Part shown: piece by piece, positions 17,441-26,677 of the stretch | How positions within the stretch are numbered: position 1 is the stretch's first letter | How the letters are laid out: each line of letters begins with the position of its first letter | From: ChocPot-Mid sp043804925 | Lineage (GTDB): Bacteria > Bacteroidota > Ignavibacteria > Kapaibacteriales > UBA2268 | Length of the DNA stretch: 64,000 bases | NCBI GenBank assembly: GCA_043804925.1 | Contig: JAZDIP010000104.1 | Location: 62,001 to 126,000 of the forward strand | Direction of reading: 5' to 3' | Made by a program: the position numbers and the translations under genes | Notes under the pieces: model-generated | What the model was told of the DNA's origin: nothing | What the model saw: only the letters and a program-made list of their open reading frames with translations | Databases searched by the model: none

Positions 17441-18211
17441 TTAAAAAGAGCTTATATATTCAAGGCAAATTGCTCTGTTGAATTCTTTATTATTCGTTAA
17501 ATTCCCAAGTAAATCTCTTGCTTGAAGTTCGAGAGTTACACCTTTGGCTAATGACCATCTTAAAGATGTGTTTAAAAGACTTTTTGCTGTCATGTACTCT
17601 TTGTTCCCATCATTTAAAGTAGGATTAAATTCAATATTTAGAGCAACAGAATTGCCTATTGAATGTTCTGCTCCAATATAAAAATTAGGCGAGTTATCTT
17701 TTGAAGGCGGTTCGAATGAATAATTAATCCCACCATGGATTGCGACAGTACCAAGTGCCCATTTATAATTTTTACTTAATGCGAGAAAAACTCCCGGTGA
17801 ATAAGTTTCGAATCTTTTATCTGTTTTGTCAAAGTCACCTCTGCCTTGTGTATTTACACCGAACAAAAAAGCAGGTAATGATAAAGTTTCATCAATAAAA
17901 CGATAGCGAAGATGTACCCCCGGAATTTTCTGCCAGTTGACTTCTCCTGAACCGATAATATTTGTTCCGCTGTAACTTAATCCCATTACAAAATCGGAGA
18001 ATGGAGATACGTCGAGTTGAAGCATTATGCCACCCCTACTAAAAGCATTGGAATATACAGTATATGCACCTTTTTCGAGTACTCCGGCAGTGGGCATATC
18101 CACAATATATCTTGATTCATACATTGCTTTTTCACCGGCAGTTCCTTGTGCCGACAAAGAATTTAAGCATAAAAATAGAAAAATACTCGCCAATAAATAA
18201 ATTTTATACAT
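17441..18211 (-). CDS. Outer-membrane beta-barrel protein of unknown function
   Basis: 256 residues. Signal peptide ends NSLSAQG (about residue 22). The mature part alternates hydrophobic and polar residues with many aromatics, as in a barrel, and ends in F. Phrases such as MPTAGVLEKGAYTVYSNAF, GVHLRYRFIDE and GLSYSGTNIIGSG recall YjbH-like outer-membrane proteins of related phyla. Stands alone; convergent with the ferredoxin gene. Confidence 0.7.
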   Translation of the reverse strand: MYKIYLLASIFLFLCLNSLSAQGTAGEKAMYESRYIVDMPTAGVLEKGAYTVYSNAFSRGGIMLQLDVSPFSDFVMGLSYSGTNIIGSGEVNWQKIPGVHLRYRFIDETLSLPAFLFGVNTQGRGDFDKTDKRFETYSPGVFLALSKNYKWALGTVAIHGGINYSFEPPSKDNSPNFYIGAEHSIGNSVALNIEFNPTLNDGNKEYMTAKSLLNTSLRWSLAKGVTLELQARDLLGNLTNNKEFNRAICLEYISSF

Positions 18212-18337
18212 TTCTTTTACCCCCCTAAATATTTATAGATACCAAGTTAGCTAAAATTATTTAATTTAACAAAATTTGTTGAAGTACAAAGTTCATGTTC
18301 TTTGTCAAAAGTCGAATATTGTGTATCAACGATAATT

Positions 18338-18361
18338 GTCATTACAGCGAAAGCAGAATTC
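18338..18361. repeat. Degenerate GTCATTACAGCGAAAGCAGAATT hairpin
   Basis: A mutated relative of the element at 26550 (shared GTCATT-C/A-CAGCGAAAGC and GAAT). Lies between the barrel gene and the Rieske gene. Confidence 0.6.
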
Positions 18362-18413
18362 TAAAATTCCAAGGTTTGAGTTTATAATGTTTTTTCGATG
18401 TAACTTATTTTTA

Positions 18414-18860
18414 TTAATCAAAAACCGGATTTTGTCCTCCATGAATTCTGACATTTTCTCTCCACTTTGGTATATTCAAAACAGGTTTTTCTAAATACAC
18501 TTTATTGTTTTCTTCAAAGATTTCGTATCTGCTTAGTTTCTTGATTCCCTGATGGGCTTTTTTATTTTCTCCTGTTAAGAGTGAAAATGTCCAACCATGT
18601 AGGGGACAAGTAACGGTCAGGCCTTTTAGAATACCTTCAAAAATCTTAGTAGCATGGCGATGGGGACATATATTGGAAACACAATATAACCTATTTTGAA
18701 TTCTAAAAACAGCAAATTGCAAATCTATATCCTCCTCAAAAGCAATTCTCTTTCCTTTGCCTTCTTTTAGCTCTTCCGAACTACAAATAAGGATAAAAGT
18801 TTTACCATCTTTTATAATCTCAGAGAAAATTCCTTCTGATGATTCTGTCTTTTTTGACAT
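18414..18860 (-). CDS. Rieske [2Fe-2S] domain protein
   Basis: 148 residues, soluble by sequence. The Rieske ligands are present: C65-P-H67 (NICPHRHA) and C85-P-L-H88 (CPLHGWTFSLLTG). The domain spans about 45-125, the length of ferredoxin-type Rieske proteins such as those of dioxygenase electron chains; no signal peptide or membrane segment, so it is cytoplasmic. Begins 7 bases after the hydrolase gene, so it is co-transcribed with it. Likely electron donor to an unknown oxygenase or partner. Confidence 0.9.
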   Translation of the reverse strand: MSKKTESSEGIFSEIIKDGKTFILICSSEELKEGKGKRIAFEEDIDLQFAVFRIQNRLYCVSNICPHRHATKIFEGILKGLTVTCPLHGWTFSLLTGENKKAHQGIKKLSRYEIFEENNKVYLEKPVLNIPKWRENVRIHGGQNPVFD

Positions 18861-18867
18861 TATGATT

Positions 18868-19725
18868 TCAAATATTTTTAGTAATAATTACATCTTCACC
18901 GGCAGAAAAAGTATTGTCTTTATTGAGTATTTTGGAAGCCTGCCTAAAGACATCATGTTCGTAAACAAGTATTGTTTCTTCTTCGTAAGCCCTAGGCAAA
19001 ATCACCTTTTTTTCTTCGATAGTCTTCAAAGGTTCATTATCGTATCCCATAACGAAGGGTAAGGGTATATGAGCGGCAGTTGGACACAAATCAGCACAAA
19101 ACAGAATGCTTTTTCCTTCATCATGTAACTTTGTTAATTGCATGGATTTTGTGTGACCGCTAACTTTAATCACAGAAATTCCCGGGAAAATTTCTCCATC
19201 ACCATCTATCAGTTCAAGCATCCCCATATCTTTTAAAGGAACATAGTTTTCGGGGAAAAAGGAAGCCCTGTCTTTTTCCGTAGGATTTATTCCCCATTTG
19301 TATTGTTCTTTTTGAACATAGTATTTGGCATTTGGGAATGTCGGGATAATCTTGCCATTCTCAACCATGGTTGCACCACCTGAATGGTCAAAGTGTAAAT
19401 GGGTAAGAATTACATCTGTAACATGTTCCGGTTTAATATTAAATTGTCTTAAATGTAATTCAACAGCAGATTTGGTTAAATCAATACCATATCGAGCAGC
19501 TATTTTTGGATTAAGTTTCGTTCCGTTACCGGTGTCAACCAAAACAATTTTTTCTTCCCACCTGATAAGCAGAAGCCGTGCTTCGAGAGGAATTCGGTTT
19601 AATTCATCACCACTGTGATAAGATTTACTCCAGAGAGCTTTTGGAATAACACCGAACATAGCGCCACCATCAAGATGAAAAATACCGGTTTCTATAACAT
19701 CTATTTGAAATTTGCCTATTTGCAT
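18868..19725 (-). CDS. Metallo-beta-lactamase-fold hydrolase
   Basis: 285 residues. The zinc motif T108-H-L-H-F-D-H114 (HxHxDH) is complete and followed by SGGATM; a later H (VSGHTKSM) and D (LFCADLCPT) complete the site. Length and the phrase LVDTGNGTKLNPK fit the quorum-lactonase/MBL hydrolase branch. Cytoplasmic; substrate unknown. Upstream gene of a two-gene operon with the Rieske protein. Confidence 0.88.
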   Translation of the reverse strand: MQIGKFQIDVIETGIFHLDGGAMFGVIPKALWSKSYHSGDELNRIPLEARLLLIRWEEKIVLVDTGNGTKLNPKIAARYGIDLTKSAVELHLRQFNIKPEHVTDVILTHLHFDHSGGATMVENGKIIPTFPNAKYYVQKEQYKWGINPTEKDRASFFPENYVPLKDMGMLELIDGDGEIFPGISVIKVSGHTKSMQLTKLHDEGKSILFCADLCPTAAHIPLPFVMGYDNEPLKTIEEKKVILPRAYEEETILVYEHDVFRQASKILNKDNTFSAGEDVIITKNI

Positions 19726-19905
19726 TTTAGTTCCTGAAAAATAAATAAGGATATAAACGTTTTAACGTGTTGAAAAATTAAATATTTTGTAATAATTCAA
19801 ATAAGAGTTAAAAAGAATTGGAATTTTGCTTAAAGAGTAATATTTTTGTAATTCTGTAATTTAATAAGATAGAAACAATTAAAAATATTGGGAGTCTAAG
19901 AACTA

Positions 19906-22083
19906 ATGGGAACAATGGAGAGAATTAGGAAAACTTCGCCTTATGCATTGGCGTTGTTTGCTGTAATATTCATCGGATTTATGGTTATTTCGGATGCAGA
20001 TTTTAGCAGTATGATGAGTAAAGGTAAAAACATGCAGACTGCAGTGATAGTCACCATCAATGGGGATGATATACTTTATAAAGACTTCAATGCTTTAGTA
20101 CAAGAGAGAATTGAACAGATGCGTACTAATTCTCAAGATGAGGAACAACAAATTGATGAAAAACAAATCAGGACCGATATCTGGAACGAAATGATTGATA
20201 AAACGCTGTTAAACCAGGAAGCCGAAAGAGCAGGCATCTATGTATCTAACGCTGAAATTTTGGATATAATGATTGATAATCCACCGGATTTTTTACGCCG
20301 GACTTTTCCGGACTCTGCCGGTAATTTCAACCGAACGGCATATTTGGATATTATCACCAATCCCAACAACCTTGCTAATTATTTGCCATCTTCTTATTCT
20401 CCTGAGCAAATACAGGAGCAAATATTCAAGTTCAAAAAAGACATTGTTAACGTAGAGACATATTTAAAGGAGCAAAAATTATCGGAATCAATGACATTCT
20501 TGGTTAGTACAAGCGAATCTATTTTATCTCCTGATTTTGTTAATGAAAGATATACTGCTGAGAACTCTACTGTTTCGGCTGATTTTATATTTTTTGATGT
20601 TAACAGCATTAAAAATGAGGATATTAAAGTTACCGATAAGGAACTGATGGATTATTATAATGATAATAAGAAATATTACGAACAAAAACCGATGAGGCGT
20701 GTAAAATATGTCCGTTTTCCTATTCAACCCTCTTATGACGATACTGTTAGAGCAATTAAACGAATAACAAAAATTGAAGAAGATTTACAATTGGCGACAA
20801 CCACCGAACAGAGAGATAGTGTTTTTGATGTGAAGTTGAGTGAATTTGGCGGAAATACCAGTGACTATATTATGTCAGCCGACCTTGAGCCGGCAAAAGC
20901 ACCATATTTGGATTCAATGAAAGCTATGCAGGTTATCGGTCCCATATCTATGGGACCTGATGGAGCATATTTCTTTCGTTTGGACGATAGACGTTCGGGT
21001 GAAAATGAAATGGTTAAAGCTAGTCATATACTCGTGAAATTTAATGATAACAAGGATAGTGCCAAAGCAGAAGCCGTTAAAATTTTGAATCGTGCTAAAA
21101 AAGGTGAAGACTTTGCAAAAATGGCAATCGAACTTTCCGAGGATAAAGGCAGTGCCGAAAAAGGCGGTGATTTGGGTTTTTTTGGAAAAGGCAGGATGAT
21201 AAAGGAATTTGAAGAAGCTGCATTTGCCGCTAAAGCCGGCGAAGTTGTTGGTCCTGTCGAAACCCAGTTCGGGTATCATATTATAAAAGTTATTGACAAA
21301 AAATCTGAGGAAATTAAATATAGCGAGATAAATATAAAACCTACTATTTCCACATCAACAACAAATAAATTATTCAGAGAAGCATTCTCGATTCAAAGGC
21401 AGGTCGAAGAGGGTACTTCCTTTGATAATTTGATTAAAAAATTAAATTTGGTTGCTTCAATGTCGAACTTTGTTACAAGCCAGCAACCTATTTTGGGCTC
21501 AAATTATTTGACATATCTTGCTTTTGAGAACTCTGTAGGTACTGTTTTTGAACCAATGGAACTTGACCAGTATGGAATAGTAGTCGTTCAGGTTACTGAT
21601 GCTAAGCAAGGAGGAGTAAAAGAATTTGAAGAAGTGAAAGCTCAATTGCAGAGTGAGCTTGTGCATAAAAAGAAGCTCGATGCTTTGGAAAAAATTGCAA
21701 ATGCACAGTATTCGAAAATTAAAGACGCTCAACATTTAAGGCAAGCGGCAAGTTTTGACCCATCAATACAAATCAGAACTGTTGAAGCTTTTAAGATTGA
21801 TGAGAACATTCCCGGAATTGGAATTGATTATGGTTTTGCTGCCGAAGTTTTTAGGCAATCTGTTGGAAAAATCTCCAAGCCGATTCGTGGGGGAAGAGGT
21901 TATTATATTATCGAACCTTATAACAGGACCTTAGCTAATACTAAAAACATGGCTGAGATATATTCATATAAGACCCAATTACAAAGGGATTTGAGAAAGA
22001 GAGCTTTTTATACTTGGTTTGGTAAGCTGAAAGAAGATGCAATTATAGAAGATTTTAGGCATGAATTTTATAGAGATTATTAA
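19906..22083 (+). CDS. Peptidyl-prolyl cis-trans isomerase, PpiD/SurA type
   Basis: Membrane-anchored folding helper for proteins leaving the inner membrane. 725 residues: one membrane segment (about 13-31), a SurA-like N-domain (about 45-190; VTINGDDILYKDFNALVQERIEQ), and a parvulin domain (about 369-465) with VKASHILVKF, GGDLGFFGKGRM and QFGYHIIKV. Further parvulin-like and helical parts fill the C-terminus. Such length fits PpiD. Single gene with a hairpin after it. Confidence 0.92.
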   Translation: MGTMERIRKTSPYALALFAVIFIGFMVISDADFSSMMSKGKNMQTAVIVTINGDDILYKDFNALVQERIEQMRTNSQDEEQQIDEKQIRTDIWNEMIDKTLLNQEAERAGIYVSNAEILDIMIDNPPDFLRRTFPDSAGNFNRTAYLDIITNPNNLANYLPSSYSPEQIQEQIFKFKKDIVNVETYLKEQKLSESMTFLVSTSESILSPDFVNERYTAENSTVSADFIFFDVNSIKNEDIKVTDKELMDYYNDNKKYYEQKPMRRVKYVRFPIQPSYDDTVRAIKRITKIEEDLQLATTTEQRDSVFDVKLSEFGGNTSDYIMSADLEPAKAPYLDSMKAMQVIGPISMGPDGAYFFRLDDRRSGENEMVKASHILVKFNDNKDSAKAEAVKILNRAKKGEDFAKMAIELSEDKGSAEKGGDLGFFGKGRMIKEFEEAAFAAKAGEVVGPVETQFGYHIIKVIDKKSEEIKYSEINIKPTISTSTTNKLFREAFSIQRQVEEGTSFDNLIKKLNLVASMSNFVTSQQPILGSNYLTYLAFENSVGTVFEPMELDQYGIVVVQVTDAKQGGVKEFEEVKAQLQSELVHKKKLDALEKIANAQYSKIKDAQHLRQAASFDPSIQIRTVEAFKIDENIPGIGIDYGFAAEVFRQSVGKISKPIRGGRGYYIIEPYNRTLANTKNMAEIYSYKTQLQRDLRKRAFYTWFGKLKEDAIIEDFRHEFYRDY

Positions 22084-22101
22084 TATAATCAGATAAATAT
22101 C

Positions 22102-22143
22102 TTAAGGGGCTTTATTGATTTTTTTGCTCGATAAAGCCCTTAA
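22102..22143 (+). terminator. Hairpin after ppiD-like gene
   Basis: Stem TTAAGGGGCTTTAT / ATAAAGCCCTTAA with one bulged G and a T-rich loop. No T-run follows, so it may be a weak terminator or an mRNA 3'-end hairpin. Confidence 0.5.
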
Positions 22144-22162
22144 TTATATATAGAACAAAATC

Positions 22163-23101
22163 ATGAAATTGATAAAACCGGATGAACTTGCAGATTTAAC
22201 TACTTTATCAGGAGGAAGGTTTTCCGTTGATTCAATCGAATCGGCATTTTCCTTTTGTAAGAGTCTTACCACAAGTCATTATGAGAATTTTCCTGTTGGT
22301 TCTATTTTGATTCCAAAAAAATTCAGGAAACATTTTTATAGTGTATATTCATTTGCCCGAATAGCCGATGATATTGCCGATGAATCTGATGAAAATTCTG
22401 AAAAAAGGATTCAATATCTGGATAATCTTCAAAAACTAATTTTGAACATCGATTTAAATAAGAATAATAATCCTATGAATTCAAAAAATGAAGTTCCATC
22501 TAATCCGGTTATTTTAGCTCTGGCTCAAACCATGAAAGAAAGAAATATTCCTTCTGAACCTTTTTTGAAACTTCTGATTGCTTTCAAACGTGATATTTAC
22601 TTCAAACAACCTGAAAATTTTGACGAACTGGAAGATTACTGTCATTATTCAGCTAATCCAATCGGTGAACTAGTTCTTAGAATTTTCGGATTATACAATG
22701 ATACCACAAAACCTTATTCTGATGCTGTTTGTACGGGTTTACAGTTAGTTAACTTTTGGCAGGATTTATCAATTGATTTAGCAAAAGGACGCTGTTATAT
22801 ACCACACAGTTTGCTACAAAAATATGGTCTAACAAATGAAAATTTGCATCTCTCGGAAAATAAACTTATATTAACTCAATGTTTAAATGAAATATATGAA
22901 TATACTAATTCGTTCTTCATAAAAGGCAGGAAGTTATTTAAATACTTAAAATTTTATAGATTAAAAATTGAAATAATAGTTACGGTTAAAGGAGGAGAAA
23001 AATTACTTGGCAGGATTAGGAAAATGAATGCACAAATTTTTGTGAAAAGACCTGAACTTACTAAATTTGATTTTTTCAAAATTTTAATTAGTTCATTTTA
23101 A
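22163..23101 (+). CDS. hpnC: HpnC-type squalene/phytoene synthase
   Basis: 312 residues. Both prenyl-diphosphate (Asp-rich) motifs of the trans-isoprenyl family are present: ARIADDIADESDE (about 65-77) and NFWQDLSIDLAKGR (about 197-210), the latter in the HpnC form (NFWQD). In known bacteria HpnC turns presqualene diphosphate into hydroxysqualene. It lies 9 bases before an HpnD gene, as in hopanoid or squalene operons. The third enzyme, HpnE, is not in the window. Confidence 0.85.
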   Translation: MKLIKPDELADLTTLSGGRFSVDSIESAFSFCKSLTTSHYENFPVGSILIPKKFRKHFYSVYSFARIADDIADESDENSEKRIQYLDNLQKLILNIDLNKNNNPMNSKNEVPSNPVILALAQTMKERNIPSEPFLKLLIAFKRDIYFKQPENFDELEDYCHYSANPIGELVLRIFGLYNDTTKPYSDAVCTGLQLVNFWQDLSIDLAKGRCYIPHSLLQKYGLTNENLHLSENKLILTQCLNEIYEYTNSFFIKGRKLFKYLKFYRLKIEIIVTVKGGEKLLGRIRKMNAQIFVKRPELTKFDFFKILISSF

Positions 23102-23110
23102 TATTTGTTG

Positions 23111-24016
23111 ATGGAAACTTTAAGCCATATTGAATTAGCAAACTACGAGAAAGTTGAACTTCCCGAAACGGAAAGGTCGAATTTTACTTATTCATTTTCT
23201 TTTTTACCAAAAGATGAAAGACATGCAATTAGTTCGATTTATACTTTTTGCAGTTATATAGATAATATCGTAGATAGCACTCCAAACAATGATGATAAAA
23301 TCAAACAGATAAAACTAAACAGATTGCAATGGTGGGAAAACGTAATTGAAGAGATATACAGCGGTAGAAATAAAAATCCACTTTTAATGACCTTAATACT
23401 TGTTATAAATAGATTTTCCATTCCTAAACAATATTTTCTTACACTGATCGACGGTTGTCGTCGGGACCTTGTTAAGACAAGATACGAAACTTTCGAGGAA
23501 CTGAAGGAATATTGCTATGGAGTTGCAGGGATTGTCGGACTGATTAGCATCGAAATATTCGGGCATAAATATGAAGAGACAAAAAAATATGCTATTAATC
23601 TTGGATATGCTCTTCAACTTACAAATATTTTAAGGGATATAAAAACCGACAAGGATAGAGGATACATTTATCTCCCACATGAAGATTTGGAAAAGTTCGG
23701 GTATAGCGAAGAAGAATTAATGAACGACACTTACAATGACAAGTTTGTAGCACTCATGCAGTTTGAGGCAGCCCGTGCCCGTGAATTCTTTCATAAAGCG
23801 AGGACTTGTCTTCGCCCTGATGAACGTATTACTATATTTGCCGCAGAGATAATGGATGCCATTTATTTCAGGTTATTGGAAAAAATTGAACTTAATCATT
23901 ATAACATCTTTGAAAAGAAAATAAAAGTATCGAACATTCATAAAATAATGATTGCTTTGAAGCACCGGCTTTCAATAAGGGTGTTTATATCGAGACTGAA
24001 AAAAACAGACGGATAG
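23111..24016 (+). CDS. hpnD: HpnD-type presqualene diphosphate synthase
   Basis: 301 residues from ATG 23111 (TTG codons just upstream also fit the frame). Joins two farnesyl diphosphates to presqualene diphosphate. Motifs: TFCSYIDNIVDST (about 46-57) and TNILRDIKTDKDRGYIYLP (about 172-190). The phrase TNILRD is that of HpnD and phytoene synthases, while the partner gene has NFWQD, so the two together fit HpnC/HpnD rather than a carotenoid pathway. Product likely squalene for hopanoids or membrane use. Confidence 0.86.
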   Translation: METLSHIELANYEKVELPETERSNFTYSFSFLPKDERHAISSIYTFCSYIDNIVDSTPNNDDKIKQIKLNRLQWWENVIEEIYSGRNKNPLLMTLILVINRFSIPKQYFLTLIDGCRRDLVKTRYETFEELKEYCYGVAGIVGLISIEIFGHKYEETKKYAINLGYALQLTNILRDIKTDKDRGYIYLPHEDLEKFGYSEEELMNDTYNDKFVALMQFEAARAREFFHKARTCLRPDERITIFAAEIMDAIYFRLLEKIELNHYNIFEKKIKVSNIHKIMIALKHRLSIRVFISRLKKTDG

Positions 24017-24234
24017 ATATTTTTTTTCCCTATTTTTATGCCAATTTGATTTATAATAAAATTAAAAAATATTTTGTTAGGATAAAACCTAATTTTATTA
24101 TAAATTAGCTGTACAGCATATTATTAAAAATCAGATATTTTGTTAAATCAAGAGAAATTCTATTGAATTAACCGGAATTTTCTCTGCGTATTTTATTTGA
24201 TTGAAAATATATTTCTAATTTTTTGGGGGAACAA

Positions 24235-24663
24235 ATGGAAATAAAAGAAATCTATACTATCGAACCGGCAACCGGTGTTAAGATACCAATCTATTCAATG
24301 TCTGTTTCCGCAGGAATTCCTGTAGTAGTTGAAAGTAGGGTAGAGGATATGATAGACATTAATGAATACCTGATTGAACATCCTGCAACTTCTTTTTTTG
24401 CGAGGGTTCAGGGTGAATCATTTTCTCAGATAGGTATTATGGATAATGATATTATTGTGTTCGATACTTCTCTTAATCCGAAGGATGGTATGGTTATTAT
24501 TGCCCTTGGTAATGATGGTATGACTATTAAAATATACCGTAATCTCGATGGTACAATTTATTTGCAATCATCTAATCACCAGTTTCTCCCTCTGGAAATT
24601 CCGCCATATCTGGAGTTTAAAATTTTGGGTGTCGTTACAAAAGTAATTCATTCATTTGATTAA
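24235..24663 (+). CDS. S24-family (LexA/UmuD-like) peptidase, first of pair
   Basis: 142 residues from ATG 24235 (GGGGGAACA ribosome site). UmuD-like layout without a DNA-binding domain: self-cleavage site SAGIP (A26-G27), catalytic Ser62 in QGESF, catalytic Lys99 in GMTIKIY. Ser sits in GES rather than the usual GDS. It is followed 15 bases later by a second S24 gene; no UmuC-type polymerase is adjacent. May be a self-cleaving regulator or damage-response subunit. Confidence 0.85.
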   Translation: MEIKEIYTIEPATGVKIPIYSMSVSAGIPVVVESRVEDMIDINEYLIEHPATSFFARVQGESFSQIGIMDNDIIVFDTSLNPKDGMVIIALGNDGMTIKIYRNLDGTIYLQSSNHQFLPLEIPPYLEFKILGVVTKVIHSFD

Positions 24664-24678
24664 TCTAAATCTATTTAT

Positions 24679-25101
24679 TTGAAAGTCGAGAAAAAATATA
24701 GCTTGAAGTCAAACTACAGCTTCGAAGCACCGCTTTACAAAGTTGCTTCTTCTCTTGGGCTTGCTGAAAAAAAGAATATTGAATTAGATTCATTTAACCT
24801 CAGCAAATTTTTAATAAGCAATCCCCAAAGCACATACCTGGTTCGAGTTGTCGGAGACAGCATGATAGATGAAAATATTTACGAGGGAGATATTCTTGTT
24901 GTAAATAAAGACGAAAAACCAACTGACGGTAAAGTCGTAATTGCCGCCCTCAATGGTGAAATGACTGTCAAAACATTAAGAGTAATTGAAAGTAAAGTTT
25001 ACCTTTTTTCAGCTAACAAACGTTTTCTGCCTATGGAAATTCTCCCTTTCTGGGAATTTGAAATACAGGGTGTTGTCAAGCATGTTATCAAAAGCTTGTA
25101 A
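24679..25101 (+). CDS. S24-family (UmuD-like) peptidase, second of pair
   Basis: 140 residues; TTG 24679 is the only fitting start. Catalytic Ser61 (VVGDSMID) and Lys98 (GEMTVKTL) are present, but the expected A-G cleavage site is replaced by L-G in SSLGLAEKK, so it may not cut itself and could instead be a partner of the first protein. About 35% alike to its neighbour by eye; a tandem duplication. Ends 1 base before the convergent mtaB gene. Confidence 0.82.
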   Translation: MKVEKKYSLKSNYSFEAPLYKVASSLGLAEKKNIELDSFNLSKFLISNPQSTYLVRVVGDSMIDENIYEGDILVVNKDEKPTDGKVVIAALNGEMTVKTLRVIESKVYLFSANKRFLPMEILPFWEFEIQGVVKHVIKSL

Positions 25102-26394
25102 TTAAATTAATTTCCCCAACATATTCTTCCCATTAAATCCCTCTATCTTTACTTTCTTCGGCTCTTCCGAATGTGATTTAACCTGATATTTCACTCTCAC
25201 ATAATTATCCGTAAAACCTTCTTCATAAAGAATCCCATTGTTCTCATATTCCTTTTCCGGTATGACTGTCTGAATTTTTCCTGATTGTGAATTATAAAAT
25301 TCTTTCCGTTTACTTTCCGATAGCTCTCTCAGGATTTTTGTTCTTTCTTTTCTGATAGCAACCGGTACTTTATTCTCATATTTTGAGGCAGGAGTTATAT
25401 CTCTTTCAGAGTATGTAAAGACATGGAGATAGGAGACAGGCAAACTTTCAATAAGTTTATAGGTCTCTTGAAAATGCTCTTCAGTTTCACCCGGGAAACC
25501 TACTATTACATCAACTCCAATGCAAAAATCCTCATTTGCAGATTTTATCTTATAAACAAGATTCTCAAAATCAGAAACTTTATATCTTCTTTTCATAAGT
25601 TTTAAAATTTTCTGTGAACCGCTTTGCAAAGGAATATGAAAGTGCTTGCAAAGTTTTTCGGAACTGTTAACCAAACTTATTATTTCATCGCTAACAAGAT
25701 TTGGCTCAACCGAAGAAATCCTTGCCCTGAATTTATAATCCGAATTTGCTATTAACTTCACAACATCAGCAAATCGTTCTCCATTTTGGGATTTATATTC
25801 TCCGAGGTTTATACCTGATAGCACAACTTCGTAAAAATCCTTTTTATTAAGTTCAGAAAACTTATTTTTAAGCTCGCTGAAATCCATAGACCTGCTTTTT
25901 CCCCTTGCATAAGGAACAGCACAATACGTACAGACATAATCACATCCATCCTGAATTTTGATAACTATCCTTGTTCTGCTTTCATTATCAACCGATGATG
26001 CAAAGTGGAAAGGAACTTCTTCCAGATTCGGAATGAAGATATCAGTTTTATTCTTTTTTTCAAATTTCCCGATTAATTCCTTAATATCGAATTTATTATT
26101 CGTTCCGAAAACCGCATCAACACCTTCGATATTTATTACTTCATCCGGCTTCAATTGCGAGTAACAACCCATAACACCAATATAAGCACCCGGATTATTT
26201 CTTATCGCTTTTCGTATATATTTTCGGCTGTCAGCATCTGCATTGTTGGTTACTGTACATGTATTAATTAAAACCACATCAGCTTTATCTTTGAATTCAA
26301 CTACCTCAAAGCCGGCTTCATCAAATTGCTTTTGAATTTCCGACATTTCCGCAAAATTCAACTTGCAACCAATATTTAAAAAAGATATTTTCAT
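25102..26394 (-). CDS. mtaB: tRNA t6A37 methylthiotransferase MtaB
   Basis: Radical-SAM enzyme that turns N6-threonylcarbamoyladenosine at tRNA position 37 into its 2-methylthio form. 430 residues. N-terminal methylthiotransferase domain with C10 (NIGCKLNFAE), C46 and C77 for one Fe-S cluster; radical-SAM motif C151-x3-C155-x2-C158 (CDYVCTYC); C-terminal TRAM-like part. The NIGCKLN start marks MtaB rather than MiaB or RimO. Confidence 0.92.
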   Translation of the reverse strand: MKISFLNIGCKLNFAEMSEIQKQFDEAGFEVVEFKDKADVVLINTCTVTNNADADSRKYIRKAIRNNPGAYIGVMGCYSQLKPDEVINIEGVDAVFGTNNKFDIKELIGKFEKKNKTDIFIPNLEEVPFHFASSVDNESRTRIVIKIQDGCDYVCTYCAVPYARGKSRSMDFSELKNKFSELNKKDFYEVVLSGINLGEYKSQNGERFADVVKLIANSDYKFRARISSVEPNLVSDEIISLVNSSEKLCKHFHIPLQSGSQKILKLMKRRYKVSDFENLVYKIKSANEDFCIGVDVIVGFPGETEEHFQETYKLIESLPVSYLHVFTYSERDITPASKYENKVPVAIRKERTKILRELSESKRKEFYNSQSGKIQTVIPEKEYENNGILYEEGFTDNYVRVKYQVKSHSEEPKKVKIEGFNGKNMLGKLI

Positions 26395-26549
26395 TTACAA
26401 AATTGTTCATCATTAATATTCAAAAGACGAATAGGTCGGATTTTGTTATTCAAATATGAAAATTACTTTTTTTTATAGATATGACTTTAAAATAAATTAT
26501 GAAATTAATATATAATTTAATTGAAACATCTGAAAAATTAAATTTAATT

Positions 26550-26574
26550 GTCATTCCAGCGAAAGCTGGAATCC
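26550..26574. repeat. GTCATTCCAGCGAAAGCTGGAATCC hairpin (25 bases, near-perfect palindrome)
   Basis: TTCCAGC/GCTGGAA stem with a GAAA loop. It lies in the 283-base gene-free stretch 26395-26677; I see nothing else there. Confidence 0.8.
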
Positions 26575-26677
26575 ATCAAACCTCTACAGTATTGAATTCT
26601 GACTTTCGTCAGAATAAATAAAGAAAGTATTTTTGGCATTTTTCAGAAGTTTCTAATTATTACTTTATACTTCATTG

